64,000 nucleotides of DNA from Mesorhizobium sophorae (GCF_002270415.1 NZ_NNRI01000022.1:372001-436000), one strand, 5' to 3'. Positions 1-9,563 are shown, numbered from the stretch's first letter. Numbers and translations: made by a program. The notes: generated from the sequence alone by a model not told the origin.

Positions 1-1
1 C

Positions 2-916
2 GACGCCGAGCGGCGCGACTTCACCATCAACGCGCTCTATGCCGAGGCCGATGGCACGGTGATCGACCTGGTCGGCGGCATCGCCGACATCGAGGCGCGC
101 CGGTTGCGCTTCATCGGCGATCCGGAAGCGCGCATCCGCGAGGATTATCTGCGCATCCTGCGCTTCTTCCGCTTCTTCGCCTGGTACGGCGATGGCCGGC
201 CGGATGCCGAGGGGCTGAAAGCCTGTGCCCGGCTGAAGGAAGGGCTGGCCCAGCTTTCGGCCGAGCGCATCTGGTCGGAACTGAAGAAGCTTCTGTCGGC
301 GCCCGATCCTTCGCGGGCGTTGCTCTGGATGCGGCAGGCCGGCGTGTTGACCGCCGCGCTGCCGGAAAGCGAGAAATGGGGCATCGACGCGATCCATGCG
401 CTGACCAAGGCCGAGAAGGATCTGGACTGGGCACCTGACCCGCTGCTCAGGCTGGAAGCGATGGTGCCGCCGGATGCCGCGCGCATGAAGACGCTCGCCG
501 AGCGGCTCAAATTTTCGACCGCCGAAGCGGATCGCCTGCGCCACTGGGCGTTGGCCACCGCCGCCGAGCCGAAGACGACGGAGGGCGAGTTGGCAAAGCG
601 GCTCTATCGTGGCGACCGGCAAGGGTTTGTCGATCGCCTGCGGCTGTCGCTTGCGGCAGCGCGGATGCGCGCTATCCAGGACAATGACGCGTTGCTCGAA
701 GCCGGTGGCTTTTCGCGCCTGCTTGCCTTCGCCCTGAAATGGGAAAAGCCGTTGTTTCCGCTAAAGGGCGCCGATCTGACGCGGCTCGGCGCAACTCCAG
801 GGCCCAAGCTTGGCGAAATCCTCAAGAACCTTGAGACGGAATGGGTCGAAGAGGGGTTTTCTCCCGATCGCGGCGCGCTGCTTGAACGCGCCGCGGAAGC
901 CTTGAAAGCAGGCTGA
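2..916 (+). CDS. CCA tRNA nucleotidyltransferase, 5' end missing
   Basis: The reading frame is open at the window edge, so the true start and the N-terminal catalytic DxD region lie outside. The visible part begins with the family signature RRDFTINALY, followed by GTVIDLVGG and the RFIGDPEARIREDYLRILR stretch that closes the nucleotidyltransferase head domain. The rest, about 250 residues, is the helical neck, body and tail that position the tRNA acceptor stem. Enzymes of this class II family add or repair the 3' CCA of tRNAs using CTP and ATP. The related poly(A) polymerases share this head, so sequence alone cannot fully exclude that activity, but rhizobia normally carry the CCA enzyme. Confidence 0.9.
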   Translation, partial: DAERRDFTINALYAEADGTVIDLVGGIADIEARRLRFIGDPEARIREDYLRILRFFRFFAWYGDGRPDAEGLKACARLKEGLAQLSAERIWSELKKLLSAPDPSRALLWMRQAGVLTAALPESEKWGIDAIHALTKAEKDLDWAPDPLLRLEAMVPPDAARMKTLAERLKFSTAEADRLRHWALATAAEPKTTEGELAKRLYRGDRQGFVDRLRLSLAAARMRAIQDNDALLEAGGFSRLLAFALKWEKPLFPLKGADLTRLGATPGPKLGEILKNLETEWVEEGFSPDRGALLERAAEALKAG

Positions 917-918
917 AG

Positions 919-1104
919 TCACGCAGCGTCGCGGGTCTTCTCGATGCGCGAGCGGATCGCCTCGATCATCGTCTCGCGGATGACCGCCTCGCCATGGGTC
1001 TCGCGCATGTGCTCTACAGCACGGCGCATGACCTCGGCCTCCTCGTCGGCACGCGTGTGCCAGTCACAGCCGGGCACGAGCGACCCGCAGTGAAATTGTT
1101 TCAT
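919..1104 (-). CDS. DUF1059 small protein
   Basis: A 61-residue protein. The ATG at 1104 is preceded at good distance by AAGGAGAA, which is why this start is preferred over a longer frame that runs into GC-rich non-coding sequence. The start MKQFHCGSLVPGCDW, with its paired Cys residues, and the acidic helix DEEAEVMRRAVEHMRETHG are typical of DUF1059 proteins. These are small soluble proteins of unknown function with possible metal-binding Cys and His residues. The gene ends two bases from the CCA-enzyme gene and is convergent with it. Confidence 0.75.
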   Translation of the reverse strand: MKQFHCGSLVPGCDWHTRADEEAEVMRRAVEHMRETHGEAVIRETMIEAIRSRIEKTRDAA

Positions 1105-1330
1105 GGGATTTCTCCTTTTCCTCCGCGGAGCCTGAGGCTCCGATAGTTTTCGGCTCATGGTCCAAATCCAGGATGGGAACTTGGGCCGCGAGCGGGGGAA
1201 CAGCATAACACAGATGGGGCGGCATTGGTCGCAGTCAACGGCGAAAAGGCGGAGCAGCGCTGCTCCGCCCTCTTACGCTACCCCGAAACAGGACCAGAGA
1301 TCGTCTCGTCCCGCTGTGGCAGGCAGGCTG

Positions 1331-1591
1331 TCACTTTGCGATCTTGACGGCCTCGGCAACCTTGTTCTTGCCGCTCATCTCCCATGAGACGCGAACCTTT
1401 TCACCGACCTGAAGGCCAGGATCCTTGAAGGTCTTGGGAAGCGTAAAAGACGATCCGTCATCGAGGACAAGGCTCATGGCCGTTGCGTCAAATGTCTTGA
1501 TCGTTCCGGTGGTGTGCTTGACGGCGGCGAATGCCACCGAACCGGAAGCGAGAAGGGCAGCGGCGGCCGCCGAAACAATGATCTTGCGCAC
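1331..1591 (-). CDS. DUF1344 secreted small protein
   Basis: About 86 residues. A GTG start at 1591 gives a clean signal peptide (RKIIVSAAAAALLASG, cleavage after AFA), and AGGAG lies 10-11 bases upstream. A longer frame to 1645 would put extra charged residues ahead of the signal, so it was not used. The mature part has the pattern GTIKTFDATAMSLVLDDGSSF followed by VGEKVRVSWE, a small beta-barrel typical of DUF1344 proteins of rhizobia. Predicted to be periplasmic. Function is unknown, and nothing in the neighbourhood suggests one. Confidence 0.75.
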   Translation of the reverse strand: MRKIIVSAAAAALLASGSVAFAAVKHTTGTIKTFDATAMSLVLDDGSSFTLPKTFKDPGLQVGEKVRVSWEMSGKNKVAEAVKIAK

Positions 1592-1841
1592 TGCGAGGTA
1601 CTCCTGGAAAAGGCGGGTATCCTTTTTGACGAAGATGTCCCGCATCGTCTGGGCCGTCCGGTCGCGTCGGGTCGCGGCTCGCTTTGTTTTGCTCTCAGGC
1701 GACCCGGCGCAGGAAATAGGCCAGCTTTTTCAATCGCCTATTAGACGAAAAAGAAATCTTTCGGGGTGCTGTATGCCACATTCCATGCCCATTTCGAGCA
1801 AATGGGACATCAATGCGGCTCACATCGCGCTCACCATTTTG

Positions 1842-2756
1842 TTACGGCCAGCGGACCTCGGGCGGCAGGCTGGAGAGGATCGAGGCGACATTGCCGCCGG
1901 TCTTCAGTCCGAAGATGGTGCCGCGATCGTGAAGCAGGTTGAACTCGACATAGCGGCCACGCCGGATGAGCTGTTCGTCGCGGTCGCCATCGGTCCAGTT
2001 CTCATTGAAGTTGGCGCGCACGAGGTGGCCGTAGACGACGAGAAAAGATCGTCCGACATCCTGGACGAAGTTGAAATCGGCGTTCCAGCCGCCTTTGTCC
2101 TCGCCCGAATGCAGCCAGTCGAAGAAGATGCCGCCGGTGCCGCGCGGCTCGTTGCGATGCGGCAGATAGAAATACTCGTCGCACCAGGCCTTGAATTTCG
2201 GATAGTCGGCGACCTCGGGGCTTTTCTCGCAAGCGAACTGCATGGCCCGGTGGAAGGCGATGGTGTCGGGATCGTCCTGGGTGCGCCGGCGGTCGAGCAC
2301 CGGCGTCAAATCGGCGCCGCCGCCGAACCATTGGCTAGACGTGACGACCATGCGGGTGTTCATGTGCACGGCCGGAACGTTGGGGTTCCAGGGGTGCGCG
2401 ATCAGCGAAATGCCGCTGGCCCAGAAGCGCGGGTCTTCCTCGGCGCCGGGCATCTGCTTCCTGAATTCGGGTGAGAACTCGCCATAGACCGTCGAGGTGT
2501 GGACGCCGACCTTCTCGAAGACGCGGCCGTGCATCATCGACATGGTGCCGCCGCCGCCGCGGCCCTCGTCACGCTCCCATGGCGTCTTTTCGAAACGGCC
2601 CGGCGACCACGAGGCCAGCGGGCCGCCAAGATCCTGCTCGATCTGCTCGAAGGCGCCACAGATGCGTTCTCGCAGCGCCTCGAACCACAGGCGCGCCTTC
2701 ATCTTCTTCTGTTCGATGTCGGCGGGCAGGCCTGCCGGTATTTCAGGTCGTTCCAA
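1842..2756 (-). CDS. hemF: oxygen-dependent coproporphyrinogen III oxidase
   Basis: A 304-residue enzyme that decarboxylates two propionates of coproporphyrinogen III to vinyl groups using O2, giving protoporphyrinogen IX for haem synthesis. Family hallmarks are the glycine run followed by TMSMMHGRVFEKVG near residues 67-84, the WFGGGADLTP segment near 143-152 and RGTGGIFFDWLH near 205-216. Length matches bacterial HemF. The start appears to be TTG at 2756, with GGAG a few bases upstream and no better ATG. It is divergent from the small gene at 2881. The haem made here would serve the cytochrome bc1 encoded at 10.6-13.4 kb, among other users. Confidence 0.95.
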   Translation of the reverse strand: MERPEIPAGLPADIEQKKMKARLWFEALRERICGAFEQIEQDLGGPLASWSPGRFEKTPWERDEGRGGGGTMSMMHGRVFEKVGVHTSTVYGEFSPEFRKQMPGAEEDPRFWASGISLIAHPWNPNVPAVHMNTRMVVTSSQWFGGGADLTPVLDRRRTQDDPDTIAFHRAMQFACEKSPEVADYPKFKAWCDEYFYLPHRNEPRGTGGIFFDWLHSGEDKGGWNADFNFVQDVGRSFLVVYGHLVRANFNENWTDGDRDEQLIRRGRYVEFNLLHDRGTIFGLKTGGNVASILSSLPPEVRWP

Positions 2757-2880
2757 GTGCCGTCTCCGGTTGCGAGGGGCGAGTCCCTACAAATGACTCG
2801 TCTTTTGCCGGCGCGATCCCTAATCTCTTAGGGGCAAGGGTCAAGTGTCCAAGCGTCATTAAGGTGCAAGGAGTTGTTTC

Positions 2881-3138
2881 GTGCGCACCCCGGCAAGACC
2901 ACCACTGGATGGCCTGAAGAAAAGGCTCGACCAAAGCCGGACCGAGCGCACGCGCATGCCACGCGACGGGTTTTTGCGCGAGACCTTCGTGCTGCCGCGC
3001 TCCGATGCGCGCCTCAAGGCCAAGGAATGGTTCGAGCGCTTTCCCAAGCAGGCCTACTGGACCGAGATCGAAAGCTGGTTCGAGCGACCGGGCGACCTGA
3101 TCGAATTCACCATCAGGCGGCTGCCGGCGGCGGATTAG
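2881..3138 (+). CDS. conserved-looking hypothetical protein, 85 aa
   Basis: GTG start with AAGGAG seven bases upstream. The protein is basic at its N-terminus and rich in Arg, Trp and Phe (FVLPRSDARLKAKEWFERFP, YWTEIESWFERPGDLIEFTIRR). It has no signal peptide or membrane segment. The aromatic and charged composition and good codon use argue that it is a real gene. I recall similar small uncharacterised proteins in rhizobia but cannot name a family. It is divergent from hemF, so the two share a 124-base promoter region. Confidence 0.6.
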   Translation: MRTPARPPLDGLKKRLDQSRTERTRMPRDGFLRETFVLPRSDARLKAKEWFERFPKQAYWTEIESWFERPGDLIEFTIRRLPAAD

Positions 3139-3147
3139 GATTTCCTC

Positions 3148-3305
3148 GCCCCGTTTACGGAGGGTGAGCGGTCAGTTCGCGTAAATGCGAGGGCCGCTGG
3201 ATGCCCAGCCCTTCGCAGACTCAGGGCGTTCGACGCTCGAAAAGCCAAGCAGTTGGCTTTTCGTTCGCTACGCGAACCGCTTCTCACCCCCGTGAACGGG
3301 GAGAA
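3148..3305. repeat. palindromic intergenic element running into soxR
   Basis: The two ends form an imperfect inverted repeat: CCCCGTTTACGGAGGGTGAG at the left and its near complement CTCACCCCCGTGAACGGGG at the right. Between them is a perfect 9-base hairpin, AAAAGCC AA with its complement, near 3240-3262. The right arm overlaps the 3' end of soxR. Boundaries are approximate. Elements of this style are common between genes in Mesorhizobium-like genomes. Confidence 0.6.
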
Positions 3306-3748
3306 GGGGGAGCCACCAGCCTTCTCGCCCCCGTGCCTTCCCTTGACAGGCGATCCCCCTTGTTCCTGAGCGGGCATTTGTCGATCGACATGCAGCCGCA
3401 GCCGATACAGTCGGTCAGCCCGTCGCGCAGTTTCTTCAACTGGGCGATCTTGTGATCGAGCCCGTCGCGCCAGGCGGTCGACAAAAGGTTCCAGTCGTCG
3501 CGGGTCGGCGTGCGGCCCTCGGGCAGCGATGCCAGTGCGGCACCGATCTCGCCCAGTGAGATGCCGACCTCCTGCGCCACCTTGATGATCGCCACGCGCC
3601 GCAGCACGTCGCGGCCGTAGCGGCGCTGGTTGCCCGACGTGCGGTGGCTGCGGATCAGGCCGCGCGCCTCATAGAAATGCAGCGCTGACACCGCCACCCC
3701 GCTGCGCATCGCCACCTGGCCGACCGTCAATTCCGTTATTGGTGCCAT
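3284..3748 (-). CDS. soxR: redox-sensing MerR-family activator SoxR
   Basis: A 154-residue MerR-family protein. Residues 7-50 form the winged helix-turn-helix (LTVGQVAMRSGVAVSALHFYEARGL). A coiled dimerisation helix follows, and the [2Fe-2S] ligands are Cys114, Cys117, Cys119 and Cys125 in CIGCGCMSIDKC, the exact SoxR spacing. SoxR is oxidised by redox-cycling compounds and then activates its target promoter. The conserved C-terminal stretch GDRLSREGTGARRL is followed by about ten residues (VAPPSPRSRG) encoded by the palindromic repeat, so the tail has been replaced by repeat sequence. A SoxR-type operator lies just upstream at 3777-3807. Confidence 0.93.
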   Translation of the reverse strand: MAPITELTVGQVAMRSGVAVSALHFYEARGLIRSHRTSGNQRRYGRDVLRRVAIIKVAQEVGISLGEIGAALASLPEGRTPTRDDWNLLSTAWRDGLDHKIAQLKKLRDGLTDCIGCGCMSIDKCPLRNKGDRLSREGTGARRLVAPPSPRSRG

Positions 3749-3776
3749 CCTTACTTTCCCGCCTCGATTTTATCGC

Positions 3777-3807
3777 TTGACCTCAAGTTAAGTTGAGCTT
3801 GTAGCAA
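3777..3807 (+). promoter_or_regulatory. SoxR box within a MerR-type promoter
   Basis: TTGACC (3777-3782), a 19-base spacer and TAGCAA (3802-3807) form the long-spacer layout of MerR/SoxR-activated promoters. The spacer holds the dyad CTCAA-GTTAAG-TTGAG, one base off the canonical SoxR box. The promoter reads rightward, away from soxR, toward a stretch with a good ribosome site but no recognisable gene. It may also control soxR itself. Confidence 0.75.
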
Positions 3808-3911
3808 GAAACCCCGGATGTGCAAATGAGGAGAGAGCGATGTGCGCCTGGGTCAAATTGATGGGCGGCTGCGAGCCGCTGGACCGGTTCACCATTCCAC
3901 GGAGAACTGCT
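3808..3911 (+). other. orphan start downstream of the SoxR promoter
   Basis: GAGGAGAGAG stands just ahead of an ATG at 3840. The ORF reads MCAWVKLMGGCEPLDRF and then runs on as antisense of trmL, where it looks like a shadow rather than protein. This could be the stub of a SoxR-regulated gene whose body was lost when trmL was placed here, or a very short regulated peptide. No function can be assigned. Confidence 0.35.
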
Positions 3912-4382
3912 CTATCTCCCGACGCATCCGAGTTGCCGGACGGCTTCGCCGGCCACCATGGCGACGGACAGTGCTACGTTGATGCTGCGCGCGGCGCCCT
4001 GCATGGGGATGGTCAGCCGCGCATCTGCCGCTTGATGGACAGCATCCGGCACGCCTGCGGATTCGCGGCCGAACAAAAGGATGTCGCCACTGGCGAAGGC
4101 AAAGCTCGTGTAGGGAATCGCGGCCTTGGTCGACAGAAGTACCAGCCGGCGGGCGCCGGCCCTGCGCCAGTCCTCGAAGGCGTGCCAATCGACATGCCGG
4201 GTCAGATCAGCCATTTCGAGGTAATCCATGCCGGCTCGCTTCAGTGCCCGGTCGGAGATCGGAAAGCCGGCCGGTTCGATGATATCGACGCCAAGTCCGA
4301 GGCAAGCGGCGAAGCGCAGGATTGTGCCGGTGTTGCCGGCGATATCAGGCTGGTAGAGCGCGATGCGGAGACGGTCGTTCAT
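3912..4382 (-). CDS. trmL: tRNA (cytidine(34)-2'-O)-methyltransferase
   Basis: A 156-residue SPOUT-class enzyme that methylates the ribose of nucleotide 34 in the anticodon of leucine tRNAs. The N-terminal RIALYQPDIAGNTGTILR motif, the central LLFGRESAGVP loop and the C-terminal LTIPMQGAARSINVALSVAM form the trefoil-knot SAM site characteristic of TrmL/YibK. The length is typical. The 3' end faces the SoxR promoter. The 140 bases upstream of its start hold the promoters of trmL and of the rightward leader region. Confidence 0.93.
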   Translation of the reverse strand: MNDRLRIALYQPDIAGNTGTILRFAACLGLGVDIIEPAGFPISDRALKRAGMDYLEMADLTRHVDWHAFEDWRRAGARRLVLLSTKAAIPYTSFAFASGDILLFGRESAGVPDAVHQAADARLTIPMQGAARSINVALSVAMVAGEAVRQLGCVGR

Positions 4383-4522
4383 TTCCGCATCCTTCTAATA
4401 AGTGGCAGATCGGCCACAGCCGGCTCGCGGTTTTGGAAATTCCTAGATCTGCGGATGGCCATTTTCTGCGAAGTCGGGTATGTCAGGCCCATTGTCAACC
4501 CGAACCGATGGAGGGGTAATTC

Positions 4523-4600
4523 ATGATGACCATGCACATCCAGCGCCCCTCTCGTGGGCTTGCACGCCCCACGGCGGTTTCGGTACGACGGTTCTCCTGA
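4523..4600 (+). CDS. candidate leader peptide, 25 codons
   Basis: GGAGGGG sits six bases ahead of tandem ATG codons. The peptide begins MMTMHIQRPSRGLARP and ends at a TGA, and it is rich in Arg and Pro. The coding sequence contains a six-base hairpin (CGTGGG/CCCACG, 4553-4573). The CCCCT at about 4547 could pair with the AGGGG of its own ribosome site. A short Arg-rich ORF followed by a hairpin series ahead of transporter genes suggests translation-coupled control. It is not known whether it is translated. Confidence 0.45.
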   Translation: MMTMHIQRPSRGLARPTAVSVRRFS

Positions 4601-4629
4601 CTCTCTAAGACTTGATCGCACCGATTCCC

Positions 4630-4835
4630 GCCGAAACGCTTTTTCGGCTCTCGAAGGAATCCTGCGATGTTTTTCAAACTGTCAAAGGGGCTGAACGCCC
4701 CGCCTGAAGCTGTCCAGACCGACACTTGTCGTGTCCAGACTGACGCTCGCCGTCATGTCCAGACCGACGACTACCGTCGTGTCCAGACCAACGCAATCCG
4801 TGCCTCCGGCCGAATGCCGGCGGACGATATTGCTT
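4630..4835 (+). ncRNA. array of small hairpins, possible structured leader or small RNA
   Basis: In order: GCCGAAA/TTTCGGC (4630-4648), GGGGC/GCCCC (near 4687-4701), three hairpins each preceded by GTCCAGAC (starting 4712, 4733, 4757), then CCGGC/GCCGG (near 4808-4823). The three repeat hairpins are CGACA/TGTCG, TGACG/CGTCA and CGACG/CGTCG. Both variable pairs change on both sides, so pairing is kept. A fourth GTCCAGAC follows at 4781. The same DNA can be read in frame from an ATG at 4667 with a repeated VQTD peptide. Compensatory changes favour an RNA role. No known family is recognised. Confidence 0.4.
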
Positions 4836-4873
4836 CACCTTTCTATCTCTATTTTCACACGGAGAACGGACCG

Positions 4874-5269
4874 ATGTTCGATCCCTACAGAATACCTGGC
4901 TCGAGGAGCCTGCACGACCAGAAAATGGCAACCTGGGCGCTGCTGATCGGCGAAACCTATTCGTCGGCGGTGCATGCCGAAGTCCGCCGCCGGCCTCATC
5001 GCGGCATGCTGCCGGATGTCGATTTCTCGCACGCGGTTCCCGACCCGAGCCGGCCGTCGCTGGTGCGCCGGATCATCCGGCTGATCCGGCCGGGGCCGAA
5101 GCTCCGGGTTGTCGACACCGCGCCGTCAGGATCGACAAGCACGGCTGTCGGCGAAAAGCCTGCTAGCCCCTATATAGCGCGAAGCAGGACCGATGGCTCG
5201 GACGATTCCGAGCCATCGGTCCTTGACGCCAAGCGGTCTGGCGACTTCGTACGTTCCCACGCCGCGTGA
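4874..5269 (+). CDS. hypothetical protein, 131 aa
   Basis: ATG at 4874 with GGAGAAC nine to ten bases upstream. The frame can also be extended to an ATG at 4667 (200 residues), but that part covers the hairpin array. The N-terminal half looks like real protein (FDPYRIPGSRSLHDQKMATWALLIGETYSSAV, then PHRGMLPDVDFSHAVPDPSRPS). The C-terminal third is low in complexity and overlaps a perfect 17-base hairpin. No domain, signal peptide or membrane segment was recognised. It lies 28 bases ahead of the ABC exporter pair and may be co-transcribed. Confidence 0.5.
   Translation: MFDPYRIPGSRSLHDQKMATWALLIGETYSSAVHAEVRRRPHRGMLPDVDFSHAVPDPSRPSLVRRIIRLIRPGPKLRVVDTAPSGSTSTAVGEKPASPYIARSRTDGSDDSEPSVLDAKRSGDFVRSHAA
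5186..5223. other. perfect 17-base hairpin ahead of the ABC exporter genes
   Basis: AGGACCGATGGCTCGGA, a four-base loop (CGAT) and the exact complement. No T-run follows on either strand, so it is not a simple intrinsic terminator. It lies near the 3' end of the hypothetical ORF and about 75 bases before the first exporter gene. It could be a processing site, an attenuator arm or a dyad operator. Confidence 0.8.
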
Positions 5270-5297
5270 GCGGAAAACAGATTTGTGAGCATGACTT

Positions 5298-7181
5298 ATG
5301 TTGTTCGGCTGGTTTGAAAAAAGGCTCGATCCGTTCCCGGCAGCGGAACCGGTCGAGCCGCCCAAGACGCTGGTTGCTTTCTGCGTGCATTACACACGCG
5401 GGGCCTGGCCCTACATCCTTCTTGACGCGGTGCTGGTGACGGCCATCGCCATCGCCGAAGTGTGGATGTTCGGCTTCCTCGGCCGCATCGTCGACTGGCT
5501 GTCGGGGCAGAATCGCGAAACCTTCCTGCAGACGGAAGCCTGGAAGCTCGCCGGTATGGCGTTCATCGTGCTGTTCGCGCTGCCGGGCACGGTGTGGCTC
5601 CATTCGCTGCTCAACCAGCAGACGCTGATGGGCAACTACCCCATGCGCATACGTTGGCAGGTGCACCGCTACCTGCTCAAGCAATCGATGAGCTTCTACC
5701 AGGACGAGTTCGCCGGCCGCATCGCCACCAAGCTGATGCAGACGGCGCTCGCCGTGCGCGAATGCGTCATCAAGCTGATCGATGTGCTGAACTACGTCAT
5801 CGTCTATTTCCTCGGCATGCTGTTCATCGTCGGCTCGGCCGACTGGCGGCTGGCAACGCCGCTTGTCGTCTGGCTCGTCGGCTATGTCCTGCTGCTGCGC
5901 TATTTCATTCCGCGGCTGGGCAAGGTCGGCGAAGAACAGGCCAATGCCCGATCGACCATGACCGGCCGCGTCGTCGACAGCTACAGCAACATCCAGACCG
6001 TCAAGCTGTTCAGCCATGCCCGCCGCGAAGCATCCTTCGCCAAGGAGAGCATGGCCGGCTTCCTTGAGACGGTCTACCGGTCGATGCGGCTGGTGACGGT
6101 GCTCTATGGCGTCCTCTATATCCTGAACGCGCTGCTGCTGTTCTCCGTCACCGCGCTGTCGCTATGGCTGTGGCTGGGGCAGGCGGTGACGATCGGTGCG
6201 GTCGCCGTGGTCATCGGGCTGGTGCTCCGGATGTGGGGCATGTCGCAGTGGATCATGTGGGAAATGTCGGGCCTGTTCGAGAACATCGGCACGGTGCAGG
6301 ACGGCATCGCCTCGATCTCGTTGCCGCGCCTGGTCGAGGACCGGCCGGGGGCCAAGGACATCGCCGTCACCAGGGGCGAGATCCGCTTCGACGACATCCG
6401 TTTCCACTATGGCAAGCAGAAAGGTGTCATCGAGGGCCTGTCGCTGACGGTGAAGCCGGGGGAGAAGGTCGGCATTGTCGGCCGCTCGGGCGCCGGCAAG
6501 TCGACGCTGGTCAACCTCCTGCTGCGCTTCTACGACCTGGAAGCTGGCCGGATTCTGATCGACGGCCAGGAGATCGCCGGCGTGACGCAGGATTCGCTGC
6601 GCGCCCAGATCGGCATGGTCACGCAGGACACCTCCCTGCTGCATCGTTCGGTGCGTGAAAACATCCTCTATGGCCGGCCTGACGCCAGCGACGAATTGCT
6701 CGTCGAGGCGGCGCGGCGCGCCGAGGCGCTGGACTTCATCTCCGGGCTTTCGGATGCCAAGGACCGCAAGGGATTCGACGCCCATGTCGGCGATCGCGGC
6801 GTCAAATTGTCCGGCGGCCAGCGGCAACGCATCGCCATTGCTCGCGTTATGTTGAAGGACGCACCTATACTTATCCTTGACGAGGCGACGTCCGCGCTCG
6901 ATTCCGAGGCTGAAGCGGCCATCCAGGAGAATCTCTACAAGCTCATGCAAGGCAAGACCGTCATCGCCATCGCGCACCGGCTGTCGACCATCGCGGCGAT
7001 GGACAGGCTGGTGGTGATGGACAGGGGCCACGTCATCGAGGAAGGTTCGCACGAGGAACTCGTCGCCCGGGGCGGGCTCTACGCGCAGCTCTGGCAGCGT
7101 CAGTCGGGAGGGTTCCTGCTCGACGATGGCCCGGCCGATGCCGCCAATGACGCACGTGCAAAGGGGCAAGCCGCAGAATGA
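5298..7181 (+). CDS. ABC exporter, fused membrane and ATPase domains (first of pair)
   Basis: A 627-residue half-transporter. An N-terminal six-helix exporter domain spans about residues 35-330. The nucleotide-binding domain has Walker A GRSGAGKST near 395, signature LSGGQRQ near 503, Walker B ILILDEATSALD near 524 and the switch His in IAHRLST. All catalytic residues, including the Glu after Walker B, are present, so it is an active ATPase. The closest general class is the multidrug/lipid exporters (MsbA/Atm type). Substrate cannot be told. It is followed ten bases later by a second exporter of the same length, so the two may form a heterodimer or two homodimers. Confidence 0.9.
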   Translation: MLFGWFEKRLDPFPAAEPVEPPKTLVAFCVHYTRGAWPYILLDAVLVTAIAIAEVWMFGFLGRIVDWLSGQNRETFLQTEAWKLAGMAFIVLFALPGTVWLHSLLNQQTLMGNYPMRIRWQVHRYLLKQSMSFYQDEFAGRIATKLMQTALAVRECVIKLIDVLNYVIVYFLGMLFIVGSADWRLATPLVVWLVGYVLLLRYFIPRLGKVGEEQANARSTMTGRVVDSYSNIQTVKLFSHARREASFAKESMAGFLETVYRSMRLVTVLYGVLYILNALLLFSVTALSLWLWLGQAVTIGAVAVVIGLVLRMWGMSQWIMWEMSGLFENIGTVQDGIASISLPRLVEDRPGAKDIAVTRGEIRFDDIRFHYGKQKGVIEGLSLTVKPGEKVGIVGRSGAGKSTLVNLLLRFYDLEAGRILIDGQEIAGVTQDSLRAQIGMVTQDTSLLHRSVRENILYGRPDASDELLVEAARRAEALDFISGLSDAKDRKGFDAHVGDRGVKLSGGQRQRIAIARVMLKDAPILILDEATSALDSEAEAAIQENLYKLMQGKTVIAIAHRLSTIAAMDRLVVMDRGHVIEEGSHEELVARGGLYAQLWQRQSGGFLLDDGPADAANDARAKGQAAE

Positions 7182-7191
7182 TGGCCGCCGC

Positions 7192-9075
<1,884 letters not shown>

Positions 9076-9094
9076 GGGGGCGGCGGAGTGAGGC

Positions 9095-9562
9095 ATGGGT
9101 GGACCGGCGGAGGTCGGCTATGTGCTCAAGCGGCTCCGGCCAACCACGCCGGCCTTCGACGCGCTGAAGGAGGCGAGCCGGCTGGAGGGCTACTGGATGC
9201 TGGTGCGCCTGGCGGATGGCTGGGCGAGCGGCCGCAACAAGTTCCTGAAGCGGGGCGAGGCGCTGTACGGCACATGGCACGGCCGCGACCTCGCTGGCGT
9301 GTGCGGGCTGAACATCGATCCTTATTTCGGGGCCAGGGACCAGGGCCGGGTCCGGCACCTGTTCGTCGGCGCGCGTCACCGCCGCACCGGCCTTGGCCGC
9401 ATGATGGTCGAGACCGTCATCGACAGGGCGCGTCAGCATTTTGCCGCGCTGAACACCCGTGCGCCGCAAGAAGCCTTCGCGTTCTATGAGCGGCTTGGCT
9501 TCCAGCCGGTGATAGGCGAAGAATTCGTCACACACCGCATGATTTTTGGGAAAGGAGGTTGA
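9095..9562 (+). CDS. GNAT-family N-acetyltransferase
   Basis: 155 residues with the GNAT fold. The acetyl-CoA pyrophosphate-binding motif is seen as VRHLFVGARHRRTGLGRMMV, and the C-terminal AFAFYERLGFQPV is the usual beta-6/beta-7 region. The start ATG has GGAG upstream within the exporter operon spacing. The substrate is unknown. Linkage to exporters could mean modification of a toxic or exported compound, but that is inference only. Confidence 0.85.
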   Translation: MGGPAEVGYVLKRLRPTTPAFDALKEASRLEGYWMLVRLADGWASGRNKFLKRGEALYGTWHGRDLAGVCGLNIDPYFGARDQGRVRHLFVGARHRRTGLGRMMVETVIDRARQHFAALNTRAPQEAFAFYERLGFQPVIGEEFVTHRMIFGKGG

Positions 9563-9563
9563 A

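Noticed and set aside
3840..4526. 228-codon plus-strand ORF over trmL
   Set aside because: Only its first codons lie outside trmL. The rest mirrors trmL and has shadow composition. The start itself was kept as a note because of the SoxR promoter.
4712..4790. CRISPR array reading of the GTCCAGAC repeats
   Set aside because: Repeat unit is 8 bases with 13-16 bases between, too short for CRISPR. The spacers are hairpins related to each other.
5163..6017. Long minus-strand ORF opposite the first ABC exporter
   Set aside because: It is rich in His, Gln, Asp and Arg in the pattern of a GC-rich antisense frame and mirrors a gene with clear domains.
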